From JAGWBG01 sp034421095 (GTDB lineage: Bacteria; Chloroflexota; Dehalococcoidia; Lucifugimonadales; JAGWBF01): DNA of 64,000 nucleotides. The DNA is taken from positions 1 through 64,000 of the forward strand of contig DAOUKR010000009.1 in the NCBI GenBank assembly GCA_034421095.1, given 5' to 3'. Positions 23,862 to 32,172 of the stretch are shown piece after piece (positions within the stretch are counted from its first letter, which is position 1; each line of letters opens with the position of its first letter). The notes beneath the pieces are model-generated. The model saw only the letters and a program-made list of their open reading frames with translations. It searched no databases and was not told the DNA's origin. The translations under genes and the position numbers were made by a program.

Positions 23862-24848
23862 ATGAGTAAAGGGGCCGAGTTTAGAAAGCTGCTTTCGGAG
23901 GAGCCTTACGTCTACACCAGCGGCGTCTACTCGCCCATGGAGGCGAGAATCGCCGAGGAGGTGGGCCTCAAATGCGTCTACATGAGCGGCTACTCCTGCG
24001 CTCTGGGATATCTGGGCCGGGCTGATTTGGGATTCCCCACCATGACGGAGATGACTACCTGGGCCAAGTACATTACCCGGGCCGTCAACATCCCGGTCAT
24101 AGCAGATGCCGACGACGGCTATGGCAACGCGCTCATCACCACGCGGACCATCGAGGAGTATGAGCGGACGGGCGTGGCGGCCATTCACCTTGAAGACCAA
24201 CGCCTCCCCAAGCGCTGCGGCCACCTGGCGGGAAAGTATTGCCTGCCCATGGAGGAGTCGGTGCTGAAGCTCAAGGCCGCTCTCAACGCCAGGTCCGACC
24301 CCGATTTCTTCATAATCGCCCGAACGGATGCGGTGAGCGCCGTCGGGGGTGGCATGGAAGAGGCCATTGAGCGAGGCAAGCGCTACGCAGACGCCGGCGC
24401 TGACATGGTCTGGCCGGAGTTTCCCACCCCTGACCGCAAGTATGCAGAGCTATATGCCGAGGCTATGGACAAAGACTTCCCCGGCCTGCCCCTGGGCTTT
24501 AACTACTCTTCCTCCTTCAAATGGACCGAGGCCGAGGACCCTGTCACGTTCAAGGAGTTGGGCCGGATGGGTTACAAGTACATATTCATCAGCATGGGCG
24601 CGCTCCACGCAGCTATGTACGCGGAGTGGAATTTCCTGAAGGACCTCAGCGAAAATCAGGAGAAGGCCCAACTGAGGTTGCAAGCGCTCAAGGACGGCCA
24701 CCCCACGGAGAACCATCACGTGATGGGCAGGTTCGACCACTTTCAGAAACTGGAAGAAGAGTACCTGCCCCAGGAGATGGTGCAGGAGCGCTACAGCGCC
24801 ACCCAGGGCTTCGGTGCCCGTGATTTCCACGCCAGGGATGTCCTGTAA
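23862..24848 (+). CDS. isocitrate lyase/PEP mutase-family enzyme, probable short isocitrate lyase
   Basis: A 328-residue barrel of the isocitrate lyase superfamily. The metal-binding part VIADADDGYGNA is followed by AIHLEDQRLPKRCGHLAGK, where KRCGH is the catalytic-cysteine loop found in isocitrate and methylisocitrate lyases. The protein is about 100 residues shorter than common bacterial isocitrate lyase. The next gene is a malate synthase, 61 bases away on the same strand, which favours isocitrate lyase and a glyoxylate bypass over methylisocitrate lyase. gaggaggg precedes the ATG. Confidence 0.82.
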   Translation: MSKGAEFRKLLSEEPYVYTSGVYSPMEARIAEEVGLKCVYMSGYSCALGYLGRADLGFPTMTEMTTWAKYITRAVNIPVIADADDGYGNALITTRTIEEYERTGVAAIHLEDQRLPKRCGHLAGKYCLPMEESVLKLKAALNARSDPDFFIIARTDAVSAVGGGMEEAIERGKRYADAGADMVWPEFPTPDRKYAELYAEAMDKDFPGLPLGFNYSSSFKWTEAEDPVTFKELGRMGYKYIFISMGALHAAMYAEWNFLKDLSENQEKAQLRLQALKDGHPTENHHVMGRFDHFQKLEEEYLPQEMVQERYSATQGFGARDFHARDVL

Positions 24849-24909
24849 CGGCATCCCCAAGACTTGACTGGATACCCCTGACAATAACAATCCCTGAGGA
24901 GGTATGCCT

Positions 24910-26619
24910 ATGGCAACCGTATCCGAGAGAGTGAAGTACGCGCCGGTGGAAAACGCCGACGAACTTTTTACCCCCGAGTTCATCGAGTACCTGACGCTTC
25001 TGCACGACAGGTTCACCCCCAAGGTACATGCTCTGCGCGCCAAAAGGGCCGAAGTGTTGGAGAAGGTCCTCCATCGGGGAGTATCCTTCGACCACCCCCC
25101 GGTATCGGAGATAAATACCGGGGACTGGAAGGTCCCTCCGGTCCCCGAAGATTTGAGAAGGCCCGGTATCGAAATATCGGGGCCGTGCTCAATCACCGGG
25201 ATGTTTATCAACGCCCTTAATCCCGGTCCCGAGGGGGAGAGAGCAGAGGGAGACCTGGACGATGACGAGGACTCGGGTGGACACCGGTTCATAGACACGG
25301 TGCAGGCAGCGCAGAACCGCCTGAAGGCTGTCGAGCGTACCCTGGTCTTCCACAACCCGGAGAGGCAAAGGGAGTACCGCATTGATGAAGGTGAGATTCC
25401 CTTCTTCATGCACAGGGAGCGTGGACTTCACCTCGACGAGCCCGAGGTGACCGTGGACGGGACTCCCATACCTGCTGCCATTCTTGGTACAGCGCTGACC
25501 TTCTTCTATGCGGGTAAGGCACAGATTGACCGGGGCCAGGGAGTCTACTTCTACCTTCCCAAGGTGGAATCTGCCGAAGAGGTAGCTTTCTACAGGGAAC
25601 TTTTCGACGCAAGCATGGAGCACCTGGGGTTCCCTGAAAGCGCCGTCGTAAGGGCTATTCCCCTGGTCGAGGCCCTCCCCGCAATCTATGAGATGGAGGA
25701 GATGCTGTACGCCCTGGGCCCCTACGCGGCCGGCCTCAACGCTGCCCGATGGGACCTCAAGGCGAGCATTCTCGAATACATCATGACGGACTCCAACTCG
25801 GTATGGCCCGACCGGTTCGGAGTTGACATCAAAACGACCGAATTCCTGGCGAACATCTTCAGGCGTCTGGTGGCTATCTGTCTCAAGAGAGGTGCGGTCC
25901 CCATCGGAGGTATGGCAACGGCGCTGCCCAGCCGGGATGATGAGGTCAACAGGGTGGCAGGCGAGTCCATACGGGCCGACAAGGAATGGGAGGCAGCGCA
26001 GGGATTTATAAGGGGATGGGTCGCACATATCTTCCACATGAAAACGGCGGCGGACCCATTCAAGGAACTGATAGCGTCCGGGTGGGAGCCGTCCCCCGAG
26101 ATGTACAATCCCGATCATTATCCCGTTGAAGTCAAGGTCCCCGAAGGCCCTATCACCATAGAGGGAACGCGCCGGAACGCGCGAATGTTGATTGAGTACG
26201 TGGAGGGTTGGCTGAACGGGAGAGGGGCCAAGGGCATTGACAGCCTTGCAGGCAAACCGGGCATCCATCCCGCCCTGATGGAAGACCTGGCAACGGGCCG
26301 TATATCCGTGGCGCAAGTGGCCCAGAGAATTCGGCATCAGGCGAAGGACGTGAACACAGGTCAGGCCCACAGTTTCGGGCTAGTGAAGCAGTTGCTTCGC
26401 GAAGAGGTTGATGACATCCTTGCCCAGTTGAAGGCGACGGTCGCGGAAGGGGATGAGCGAAGCCAGGCGGCCTATGCTCAGGCCGAGGAGCGTTACCAGA
26501 AATCGGTGAGAATCGCCATGCGATGGATTAAGAATTATACCGTGTTGGACTTCAGGAGCCTGGGGTCGTACACGAGGGCGGACCTTGATGCCATCGCCGG
26601 GGCGGAGGACGCCTTTTAA
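24910..26619 (+). CDS. aceB: malate synthase
   Basis: A 569-residue enzyme condensing glyoxylate and acetyl-CoA. Characteristic segments are VESAEEVAFYRELFD, RAIPLVEALPAIYEMEEMLYALGPYAAGLNAARWD (split here by family-conserved acidic residues), GVPIGGMATALPS-like AVPIGGMATALP and DKEWEAAQGFIRGWVAHI. Two ATGs compete; 24910 (MATVSERV) is 8 bases behind aggagg and is preferred over 24904, which almost touches it. Together with the preceding isocitrate lyase-like gene it forms a glyoxylate-bypass operon. Confidence 0.9.
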   Translation: MATVSERVKYAPVENADELFTPEFIEYLTLLHDRFTPKVHALRAKRAEVLEKVLHRGVSFDHPPVSEINTGDWKVPPVPEDLRRPGIEISGPCSITGMFINALNPGPEGERAEGDLDDDEDSGGHRFIDTVQAAQNRLKAVERTLVFHNPERQREYRIDEGEIPFFMHRERGLHLDEPEVTVDGTPIPAAILGTALTFFYAGKAQIDRGQGVYFYLPKVESAEEVAFYRELFDASMEHLGFPESAVVRAIPLVEALPAIYEMEEMLYALGPYAAGLNAARWDLKASILEYIMTDSNSVWPDRFGVDIKTTEFLANIFRRLVAICLKRGAVPIGGMATALPSRDDEVNRVAGESIRADKEWEAAQGFIRGWVAHIFHMKTAADPFKELIASGWEPSPEMYNPDHYPVEVKVPEGPITIEGTRRNARMLIEYVEGWLNGRGAKGIDSLAGKPGIHPALMEDLATGRISVAQVAQRIRHQAKDVNTGQAHSFGLVKQLLREEVDDILAQLKATVAEGDERSQAAYAQAEERYQKSVRIAMRWIKNYTVLDFRSLGSYTRADLDAIAGAEDAF

Positions 26620-26710
26620 CGGCTGTCCCCTGATGATGCTTGAATTGGCATCTCCATTGGCATAAAATGGGATGCGACCCACGTACACTTATCTTACGAG
26701 GTGACACCAA

Positions 26711-26953
26711 TTGACTCAGGAGAGGACCGCCACCATTACCATATACACCCACCCGGAGTGTTCTTATTCCACAGCAGCTAAGGATGACTTCGTAAAGCAG
26801 GGTGTGGACTTCCATGAGATAGACGTGAGCCTCCACCCCGAGGCCGTTCCAGACCTGGAGCAGCTTACGGGAGGCGAGCGGATCACTCCCGTGATAGTCG
26901 AGGGAGATACCGTGACGGTAGGTTATCACGGAGTAGGTTGAGCCTTCGAATAG
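26711..26953 (+). CDS. glutaredoxin-like selenoprotein with Sec near the C-terminus (Uxx-star-like)
   Basis: Read conventionally this is a 76-residue protein ending at TGA (26939-26941). The fold is glutaredoxin-like: a strand TITIYTHPEC, a CxxS motif (CSYS, Cys17) at the usual active-site place, and the cis-proline motif RITPVIV. The TGA follows ...YHGVG and is followed by GCC TTC GAA TAG. A textbook bacterial SECIS starts one base after it, so the TGA should be read as selenocysteine, giving Sec77-Ala-Phe-Glu. This recalls the glutaredoxin-like selenoprotein group named Uxx-star, in which Sec lies just before the C-terminus; here three residues follow. The start is TTG behind cgaggtgac. Standard annotation would miss the Sec. 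Confidence 0.85.
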
Positions 26954-26979
26954 GGGGGAGCGGTCTGCTCCCCTGAAGG
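26943..26979 (+). promoter_or_regulatory. SECIS element with GGUCU apical loop
   Basis: Outer stem CCUUC/GAAGG (26943-26947 and 26975-26979) and upper stem GGGGAGC/GCUCCCC (26955-26961 and 26967-26973) carry the loop GGUCU (26962-26966). The loop begins 20 bases after the UGA. The hairpin starts almost at the UGA, and the loop matches the GGUCU of the E. coli fdhF SECIS that binds SelB. It could also act as the gene's terminator stem, but no T-tract follows. Confidence 0.85.
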
Positions 26980-27073
26980 GTCTCAACTTCGTTGACAGCA
27001 GCTTCACAGAAGCTTAGAATCGAGATATGACCTAGCCTGGCTTACGAGCCCGGCTGCTTTCAGGCACATTCAA

Positions 27074-27150
27074 GGACCCGTAGTGTAGAGGCCTAACACA
27101 CTGCCCTGTCAAGGCAGAGATCGCCAGTTCGAATCTGGTCGGGTCCGCCA
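27074..27150 (+). tRNA. tRNA-Asp (GTC)
   Basis: The acceptor GGACCCG pairs with CGGGTCC. The anticodon arm CTGCC-CTGTCAA-GGCAG has anticodon GTC, and the T arm is ccagttcgaatctgg. The discriminator is G and CCA is encoded (27148-27150). It stands alone between the selenoprotein gene and the TauD-like gene. Confidence 0.96.
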
Positions 27151-27226
27151 CAGATACAAGGCATACCCATCTGCCCTCAGTATACCTCTTCCCCACAGCC
27201 CACCGAGCCGGTCCATAATCTGCGTG

Positions 27227-28315
27227 TTACTCCTGGCCCTCGGTGTTAAGGTACTCCATGCGGCCGGCCACGTAGCTCCAATCGAGATAACCTGTCTCGA
27301 AGTCCCTGTACCCCGAGGAGGGGTCGTACTGGCTCCTGCTGTGCAAGACCCTGAAATTCTGAATTAGTAAACAATCGCCGCTTTCCATGCGGAAGCGGTA
27401 TTGGTATGCCGGGTCGTTCAGGTACTGGGAGAAGAGGCTGTAAGCCCGATAGTACCCGGCTACCTCGTCGAAGGGGAGTTGCCAGTCAATGTTCTTGGGG
27501 GAGTAGTAGACGGCTTCGACTTCCCCGGGGCCGTCCAGGACCAGGATGGAAGTGGTGTGCTTGAAAAGGTATCCGGTCTGCCTGTCATACTGACGAAATC
27601 GTATCGGCGTGCGGGCCAACACCTGGAACTCATCGGGGTGGTGCAAGCGAAAGTCCCTTGCCACTCGAAATCCGTCCACTAGGATGCTTTCGCCGCCAGA
27701 CGTGGTGTTCCCGTGGGCGTAGAGGAACTGCAACAGCCGCTCCCCGTACCTGTAGGAGCCGTCGGTGTGGGGCAGCAGGCTATCGCCGGCGTCGGAAAAG
27801 GCCAGGTCCTTGGCCGCCGGCGTTGGCTTGACCCTGGATGAGTCCCCATATTCCGTTGTGTGAACAGGGCCAATGGCGCCGAACCAGTGATGCAAGTCTT
27901 CCGGAGCAAGGCGGCGTATAATGGCAAAGCCCAGAGTCGTGAGTTGACGAGTCCATGACTCGAAGGAAATGGAGGAAGCATCCAAGTGTTCCGGCGGGTG
28001 CGCCTCAAGCCATGGATGGTCCCACATCGTGAGTGCGCTTTGATGCTCCCTCCTGGGCACCGGGTCGTAAGAGTGGCTCAGGAGCCATCCGATTGGGAAA
28101 ACGCTTTCGTGGGGTGGGGCTTCCTTCCAGAGAATGCGAAGCTCTTCTGCCCCTTCCTCAACGGAGATTGGCTCCGGGGGAATAGGGCTGAGACTTACGT
28201 CGTAGATTTTTTGAGACGAATTTGGATGATAACACGCAGGGCATAAACAATGGTCACGCAGCCACGTGTAATGAAAGCGCTTGCCATGCACAGTCACATA
28301 ACCTTCGTTCATCAT
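27227..28315 (-). CDS. gamma-butyrobetaine hydroxylase-like Fe(II)/2-oxoglutarate dioxygenase
   Basis: A 362-residue enzyme with the two-domain layout of butyrobetaine/trimethyllysine hydroxylases. An N-terminal zinc-binding domain has YTWLRDHCLCPACYHP. A TauD/TfdA domain follows, with the iron ligands His and Asp in LLPHTDGSYR and a distal His in NFRVLHSRSQYDP, plus an Arg for 2-oxoglutarate further on (GYRDFETGYLD). It may take part in carnitine-type metabolism, though many paralogs have other substrates. ATG 28312 is an equally good start. Confidence 0.87.
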   Translation of the reverse strand: MMNEGYVTVHGKRFHYTWLRDHCLCPACYHPNSSQKIYDVSLSPIPPEPISVEEGAEELRILWKEAPPHESVFPIGWLLSHSYDPVPRREHQSALTMWDHPWLEAHPPEHLDASSISFESWTRQLTTLGFAIIRRLAPEDLHHWFGAIGPVHTTEYGDSSRVKPTPAAKDLAFSDAGDSLLPHTDGSYRYGERLLQFLYAHGNTTSGGESILVDGFRVARDFRLHHPDEFQVLARTPIRFRQYDRQTGYLFKHTTSILVLDGPGEVEAVYYSPKNIDWQLPFDEVAGYYRAYSLFSQYLNDPAYQYRFRMESGDCLLIQNFRVLHSRSQYDPSSGYRDFETGYLDWSYVAGRMEYLNTEGQE

Positions 28316-28411
28316 GTACGGCTTTCTCCGGCGTCTAACAAATTTTGCCCAATTCTAACCTTCCGGGCCTGAAATTACCATGCCCGGGTTTCAACCGACT
28401 TACATGTCACT

Positions 28412-29233
28412 TTAGTCCTCCGTCAACCTCTTCGCCTCCTGCCACATCTCCTCTTTTTCATCCAATGAAAGCTGCGGGAAATCCAGGCCACGCTCCACGG
28501 CGAGATTTTCCATGGCGGTGTAGCGGCGCCGGAACCGGGCATTGCCTTGCCGCAAGGCATCTTCGGCGTGGATGCCGAGCCACCTTGCCAGGTTGACGAT
28601 AGTAAAGAGCAAGTCTCCCATCTCTTTGGCCCTCTCCTCGTCTCCTGGTGCACTTTTTAGCTCGTTGACCTCCTCCACAACTTTGTCCAACACCCCCGAT
28701 ATGTCGTCCCACTCGAAGCCCCTCTTCGCCACGCGGTCCTGCATCAGTTGGGCATAGGTCAGAGCAGGCAGGTCCTTTGGTATGCCATCTACCGGTGATT
28801 TCCTTCCCCTCTCCGCCTCCTTCAGCCTCTCCCAGTTGCGCTCCACCTCGCGGGCGTCGGCGACGACAGCGTCGCCAAAAACGTGGGGATGGCGACGTAT
28901 AAGCTTCCGGTTAACGGCGGTTATCGTATCCTCCACACGGAACTCCCCCGCTTCGCGGGCTATTTGGGTATGGAAAACGACCTGTACCAGGATGTCCCCG
29001 AGCTCCTCGGATAGCTTGGCGGAGTCGCCGGAGTCTATTGCCTCAAGCACCTCATAGCACTCCTCCAGGAGGTTGCGCTTCAGGGATGCGTGGGTTTGCT
29101 CCCTGTCCCAGGGACATCCGCCCGGCGACCTGAGACGTTCAATAATGTTGACCAGGGCCTCGAAGGTGTCCAGGCTGCCTTCAGAGTAACTGGCAGGACC
29201 GTCATCGTAACGACGGTCGGGACCGTTCTTCAT
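28412..29233 (-). CDS. mazG: nucleoside triphosphate pyrophosphohydrolase MazG
   Basis: A 273-residue tandem MazG protein that hydrolyses NTPs to NMP and pyrophosphate, cleaning the nucleotide pool. The first domain starts LRSPGGCPWDREQTHASLKR and has the metal-binding EExxE...ExxD pattern in LLEECYEVLEAID and LSEELGDILVQVVFH. The second domain repeats it in KVVEEVNELKSA and AKEMGDLLFTIVN. Length is typical and both halves look complete. Confidence 0.92.
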   Translation of the reverse strand: MKNGPDRRYDDGPASYSEGSLDTFEALVNIIERLRSPGGCPWDREQTHASLKRNLLEECYEVLEAIDSGDSAKLSEELGDILVQVVFHTQIAREAGEFRVEDTITAVNRKLIRRHPHVFGDAVVADAREVERNWERLKEAERGRKSPVDGIPKDLPALTYAQLMQDRVAKRGFEWDDISGVLDKVVEEVNELKSAPGDEERAKEMGDLLFTIVNLARWLGIHAEDALRQGNARFRRRYTAMENLAVERGLDFPQLSLDEKEEMWQEAKRLTED

Positions 29234-29341
29234 CTGATAATACCCCGGATGCGTAATCTCGACGTGCAGCCGAATTATATAGACGGAGGCTGATGAATAG
29301 CAAGGCTGCCGGGAGCAAGGAAAATGTGTTAACGTATAGTC

Positions 29342-30118
29342 ATGCTTGAAAGCAAAGGCGGAACGATTGCCACCCGGATATTGGTTGTCCTATTCGTGAT
29401 AGCAGTCCCACTCTTTCTGGTTACCAACAGTGTGACCTGGGCCGTGAATGAGCAGCGACTTTACCACTACGGGTTCGACAAATACGATATATCAAAGATG
29501 ACAGGGATAGAGGATGAAGGGCTTGTAGCCGCGGCGCGAGAAATCAGGGCCTATTTCAATTCCACCTCTGAGCCGATTGACATCAGGGCCGAGATTTACG
29601 GGGAAGAGAGAGCGCTTTTCAACCAGCGTGAAGTCTTGCACATGCGAGACGTCAAGCACCTGATATGGGGGGTCTACGTGGTAGACCTGGTGACTGCCGT
29701 GTACATACTGGGGTTTGTCGGCGTGGGGTTCTTCATCTATCGCCGCCCTTTTACGGCCAAACTCATGGGGTATCTCGTGTGGGGAGGCAGCCTCACCCTG
29801 GCTTTTGTTGTAGCAGTTGGACTGGCTGCGCTAGTGGGTTTTGACTCCCTGTTCCTTCTCTTTCACCAGTTGAGTTTCTCCAACGACTTCTGGAAACTGG
29901 ACCCCAGCAGGGACTACCTGGTAATGATGTTTCCCCAGGGGTTCTGGTTCGATGCAACCCTCTTTGTGGCCCTCGTGACGGTAGGGCAAGCCGCGGTGCT
30001 TAGCGGGATAGCGGGGAGCTACCTGGCGTTGCAACGACGGCATCTACGGCGGAAGCCATCTTCCACCAGCCAGGATGTCCTACCAATGCAACCCCCTTCC
30101 GAAGCGGCGGAGGTCTAA
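29342..30118 (+). CDS. DUF1461/TIGR01906-family integral membrane protein
   Basis: A 258-residue membrane protein. One helix near the N-terminus (ILVVLFVIAVPLFLVTNSV) is followed by an outside loop with the family marker LFNQREVLHMRDVKHLI, then three more helices, and a second marker MMFPQGFWFDATLF before the last helix. This pattern belongs to an uncharacterised family (DUF1461). No ribosome site is visible before the ATG. It is convergent with the FmdB-like gene and overlaps it by 4 bases. Confidence 0.75.
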   Translation: MLESKGGTIATRILVVLFVIAVPLFLVTNSVTWAVNEQRLYHYGFDKYDISKMTGIEDEGLVAAAREIRAYFNSTSEPIDIRAEIYGEERALFNQREVLHMRDVKHLIWGVYVVDLVTAVYILGFVGVGFFIYRRPFTAKLMGYLVWGGSLTLAFVVAVGLAALVGFDSLFLLFHQLSFSNDFWKLDPSRDYLVMMFPQGFWFDATLFVALVTVGQAAVLSGIAGSYLALQRRHLRRKPSSTSQDVLPMQPPSEAAEV

Positions 30119-30339
30119 TCCATAGAGCAGGCGCAACCGCCGGCGCAGGAATGGCACCCTCCCATGCCGGCCAGAGACCCCAGCTCGCCGCCGTCACCCG
30201 TGGTGACAGCCGAGAAGAGAGATATGGCCCGCCGGGAAGGCTGTCCACATCTGGGGCAGTCAGCCCCCGATGAGTCCATGGACTGGAGCTTGTCAAACTT
30301 GTTTTCGCAGGTGGAGCAAAGGTACTCGTAGATAGGCAT
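30115..30339 (-). CDS. FmdB-family zinc-ribbon protein
   Basis: A 74-residue protein with the FmdB start MPIYEYLCSTCENKFDKLQ and the second knuckle CPRCGQPSRR, so a CxxC...CxxC zinc ribbon. The C-terminus is rich in Cys and Gly (GGCHSCAGGCACSMD), as often seen in this family. FmdB-type proteins are thought to regulate or assist enzymes of C1 and amide metabolism, but the role is usually not known. gaggggaag precedes the ATG. Confidence 0.88.
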   Translation of the reverse strand: MPIYEYLCSTCENKFDKLQSMDSSGADCPRCGQPSRRAISLFSAVTTGDGGELGSLAGMGGCHSCAGGCACSMD

Positions 30340-30434
30340 AGCTTCCCCTCACGGTTCACTGTATTTCTACCATGAAATCTATCCCATGCCGAGAACGTAG
30401 TCAAGATACGGATGGCCCACAGGGTCTTCCATTT

Positions 30435-30527
30435 CTCCCTCTCCCGCTGGGAGAGGGTTGGGGTGAGGGTGAAGGGTGCCGTAACAGCTCCCCCTCATCC
30501 CGACCTTCTCCCGCCAGGGGAGAAGGG
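30435..30527. repeat. REP-like double-hairpin repeat
   Basis: Two strong hairpins, ccctctccc/gggagaggg (30437-30457) and ccttctccc/gggagaagg (30504-30526), flank a pairing outer stem (ggttggggtgaggg with ccctcatcccgacc). The whole forms a cruciform of about 93 bases. The sequence belongs to a GC-rich palindromic repeat class common between bacterial genes. The region 30340-30630 holds no supportable gene. Confidence 0.65.
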
Positions 30528-30630
30528 ACTTTGGAAAAGCTCTGTCAAATCAAGGGCGTTGGTTGACAGTACCTGACGGCGCTGCTAGCATTTTTCAAGA
30601 CGAATGAAGTGGCTAACAACGAGGGAAGGG

Positions 30631-32166
30631 ATGAAGTACGACGTTATTGTAATAGGAGGCGGGTCTGCCGGCTGCGTTCTCGCTACGCGCCTTTCGGAAG
30701 ACCCCAAGCGTTCGGTGCTGCTTCTTGAAGCTGGGCCGGACTATCCCGACCTGGAGCGTACCCCCGACGCCATCAAGAATGGGTACGACTTGCTCCCCGC
30801 CCAGTCACCGGGGACTCCCCACAACTGGTCATTGGTCGGCACGGCTACTCCCCAGCAGGAAGAGCCAATGCCGGTGCCCAGGGGCAAGGTAATCGGTGGC
30901 TCCAGTGCGGTCAACGGCCAGATATTTCTGCGTGGTGTGCCGGAAGACTACGATGACTGGGCGGCCCAGGGCAACGACGAGTGGGGCTATATCAAGGTCC
31001 TGCCCTACTTCAGGAAACTCGAAACTGACATGGACATCAGGGACGACTTTCACGGTTCGGACGGTCCGATTACCGTCAGAAGACACAAGCAGGACGGGTG
31101 GAATCCTACCCAGGCGGCCTTCTATCAGGCCTGTGTAGCTGAGCGATTCCCCGAAGACCGTGACATGAACAACCCGGATTCCTTTGGCGTGGGCCCGTTT
31201 CCTATGAACAACCGAGACGGCATCCGTGTGAGCACGGCTCTGGCTTATCTCAATCCGCACCGACACAGGCTCAATCTGACCGTCAGGGGCGATGTCCTGG
31301 CCTGGCGCATCCTGTTCGATGGCAAAAGGGCGATAGGGGTAGAAGTTGAGAGCGGCGGGGAGAGGTTCACCGTGGAAGCGGACAAAATCATACTTAGCGC
31401 CGGGGCAATTGCGTCACCACAATTGCTGATGCTATCCGGGGTCGGCCCAGGAGAACAATTGAGGAGCCTGAGAATCCCGGTGGTGCATGACCGCCAGGGA
31501 GTCGGCCAGAATCTAAGGGACCACCCGTTGGTAGCAGTACGCATGCGCATAAAAGAAAGTATTCCGGTAAGTGCCGATTCCCCGATGATGCAGATTGCCC
31601 TTCGCTATACTGCTGAGGGATCGAGCACCCGCAACGACGTGCAAATCATGGCAACATCCTACTCAATCCCAGTGGGTGTGGACCCCAGCGGGAGAGACAG
31701 CTTTAGCCTCATCTGTATGCTTGAGCTGGCTAATGGGTCCGGTGAATTGCGCCTCACCTCTTCCGACCCCCACGTGCAGCCCCACCTCGATTACCGGTTT
31801 CTTGTCGACCCTTGGGACCGACGGCGGCTCCGAGAGGCGGTGCGCCTCTGTATTCGCCTATTGGAGCAAGACGTGTACAAGGAGATTGTAGACGAACGGC
31901 TCGCGCCCACTGAGCATGACCTGGACTCGGAAGAATCCTTGGATGACTGGCTGATGAGAAACGTAAGTACCACTCACCATATCTCCGGCACATGCAAGAT
32001 GGGCCCGGTTTCCGACCCTCTGGCAGTAGTTGACCAGCACTGCCTGGTACACGGGTTGGAGGGACTTCAGGTGGTGGACGCTTCAGTCATGCCCAACATC
32101 GTGCGGGCCAACACCAACGCAACCACAATAATGATTGCTGAACGGGTCGCCGATTGGGTCAGATGA
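30631..32166 (+). CDS. GMC-family oxidoreductase (choline dehydrogenase-like)
   Basis: A 511-residue FAD enzyme. The Rossmann motif YDVIVIGGGSAGCVLATRLS is at the N-terminus, followed by GKVIGGSSAVNGQIFLRG, the GMC signature, and SAGAIASPQLLMLSGVGP. The C-terminal active-site His is in VSTTHHISGTCKMG, with the second (VDASVMPNIVRANTNATTIMIAE) close to the end. It oxidises an alcohol of unknown identity. The start at 30631 (MKYDVIV) is chosen because the FAD motif normally begins within a few residues. Confidence 0.9.
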   Translation: MKYDVIVIGGGSAGCVLATRLSEDPKRSVLLLEAGPDYPDLERTPDAIKNGYDLLPAQSPGTPHNWSLVGTATPQQEEPMPVPRGKVIGGSSAVNGQIFLRGVPEDYDDWAAQGNDEWGYIKVLPYFRKLETDMDIRDDFHGSDGPITVRRHKQDGWNPTQAAFYQACVAERFPEDRDMNNPDSFGVGPFPMNNRDGIRVSTALAYLNPHRHRLNLTVRGDVLAWRILFDGKRAIGVEVESGGERFTVEADKIILSAGAIASPQLLMLSGVGPGEQLRSLRIPVVHDRQGVGQNLRDHPLVAVRMRIKESIPVSADSPMMQIALRYTAEGSSTRNDVQIMATSYSIPVGVDPSGRDSFSLICMLELANGSGELRLTSSDPHVQPHLDYRFLVDPWDRRRLREAVRLCIRLLEQDVYKEIVDERLAPTEHDLDSEESLDDWLMRNVSTTHHISGTCKMGPVSDPLAVVDQHCLVHGLEGLQVVDASVMPNIVRANTNATTIMIAERVADWVR

Positions 32167-32172
32167 CGTGTT

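Noticed and set aside
30372..30566. Forward frame of 64 codons with LPLPLGEGWGEGEG
   Set aside because: This is the well-known chance translation of a GC-rich palindromic repeat, not a gene.
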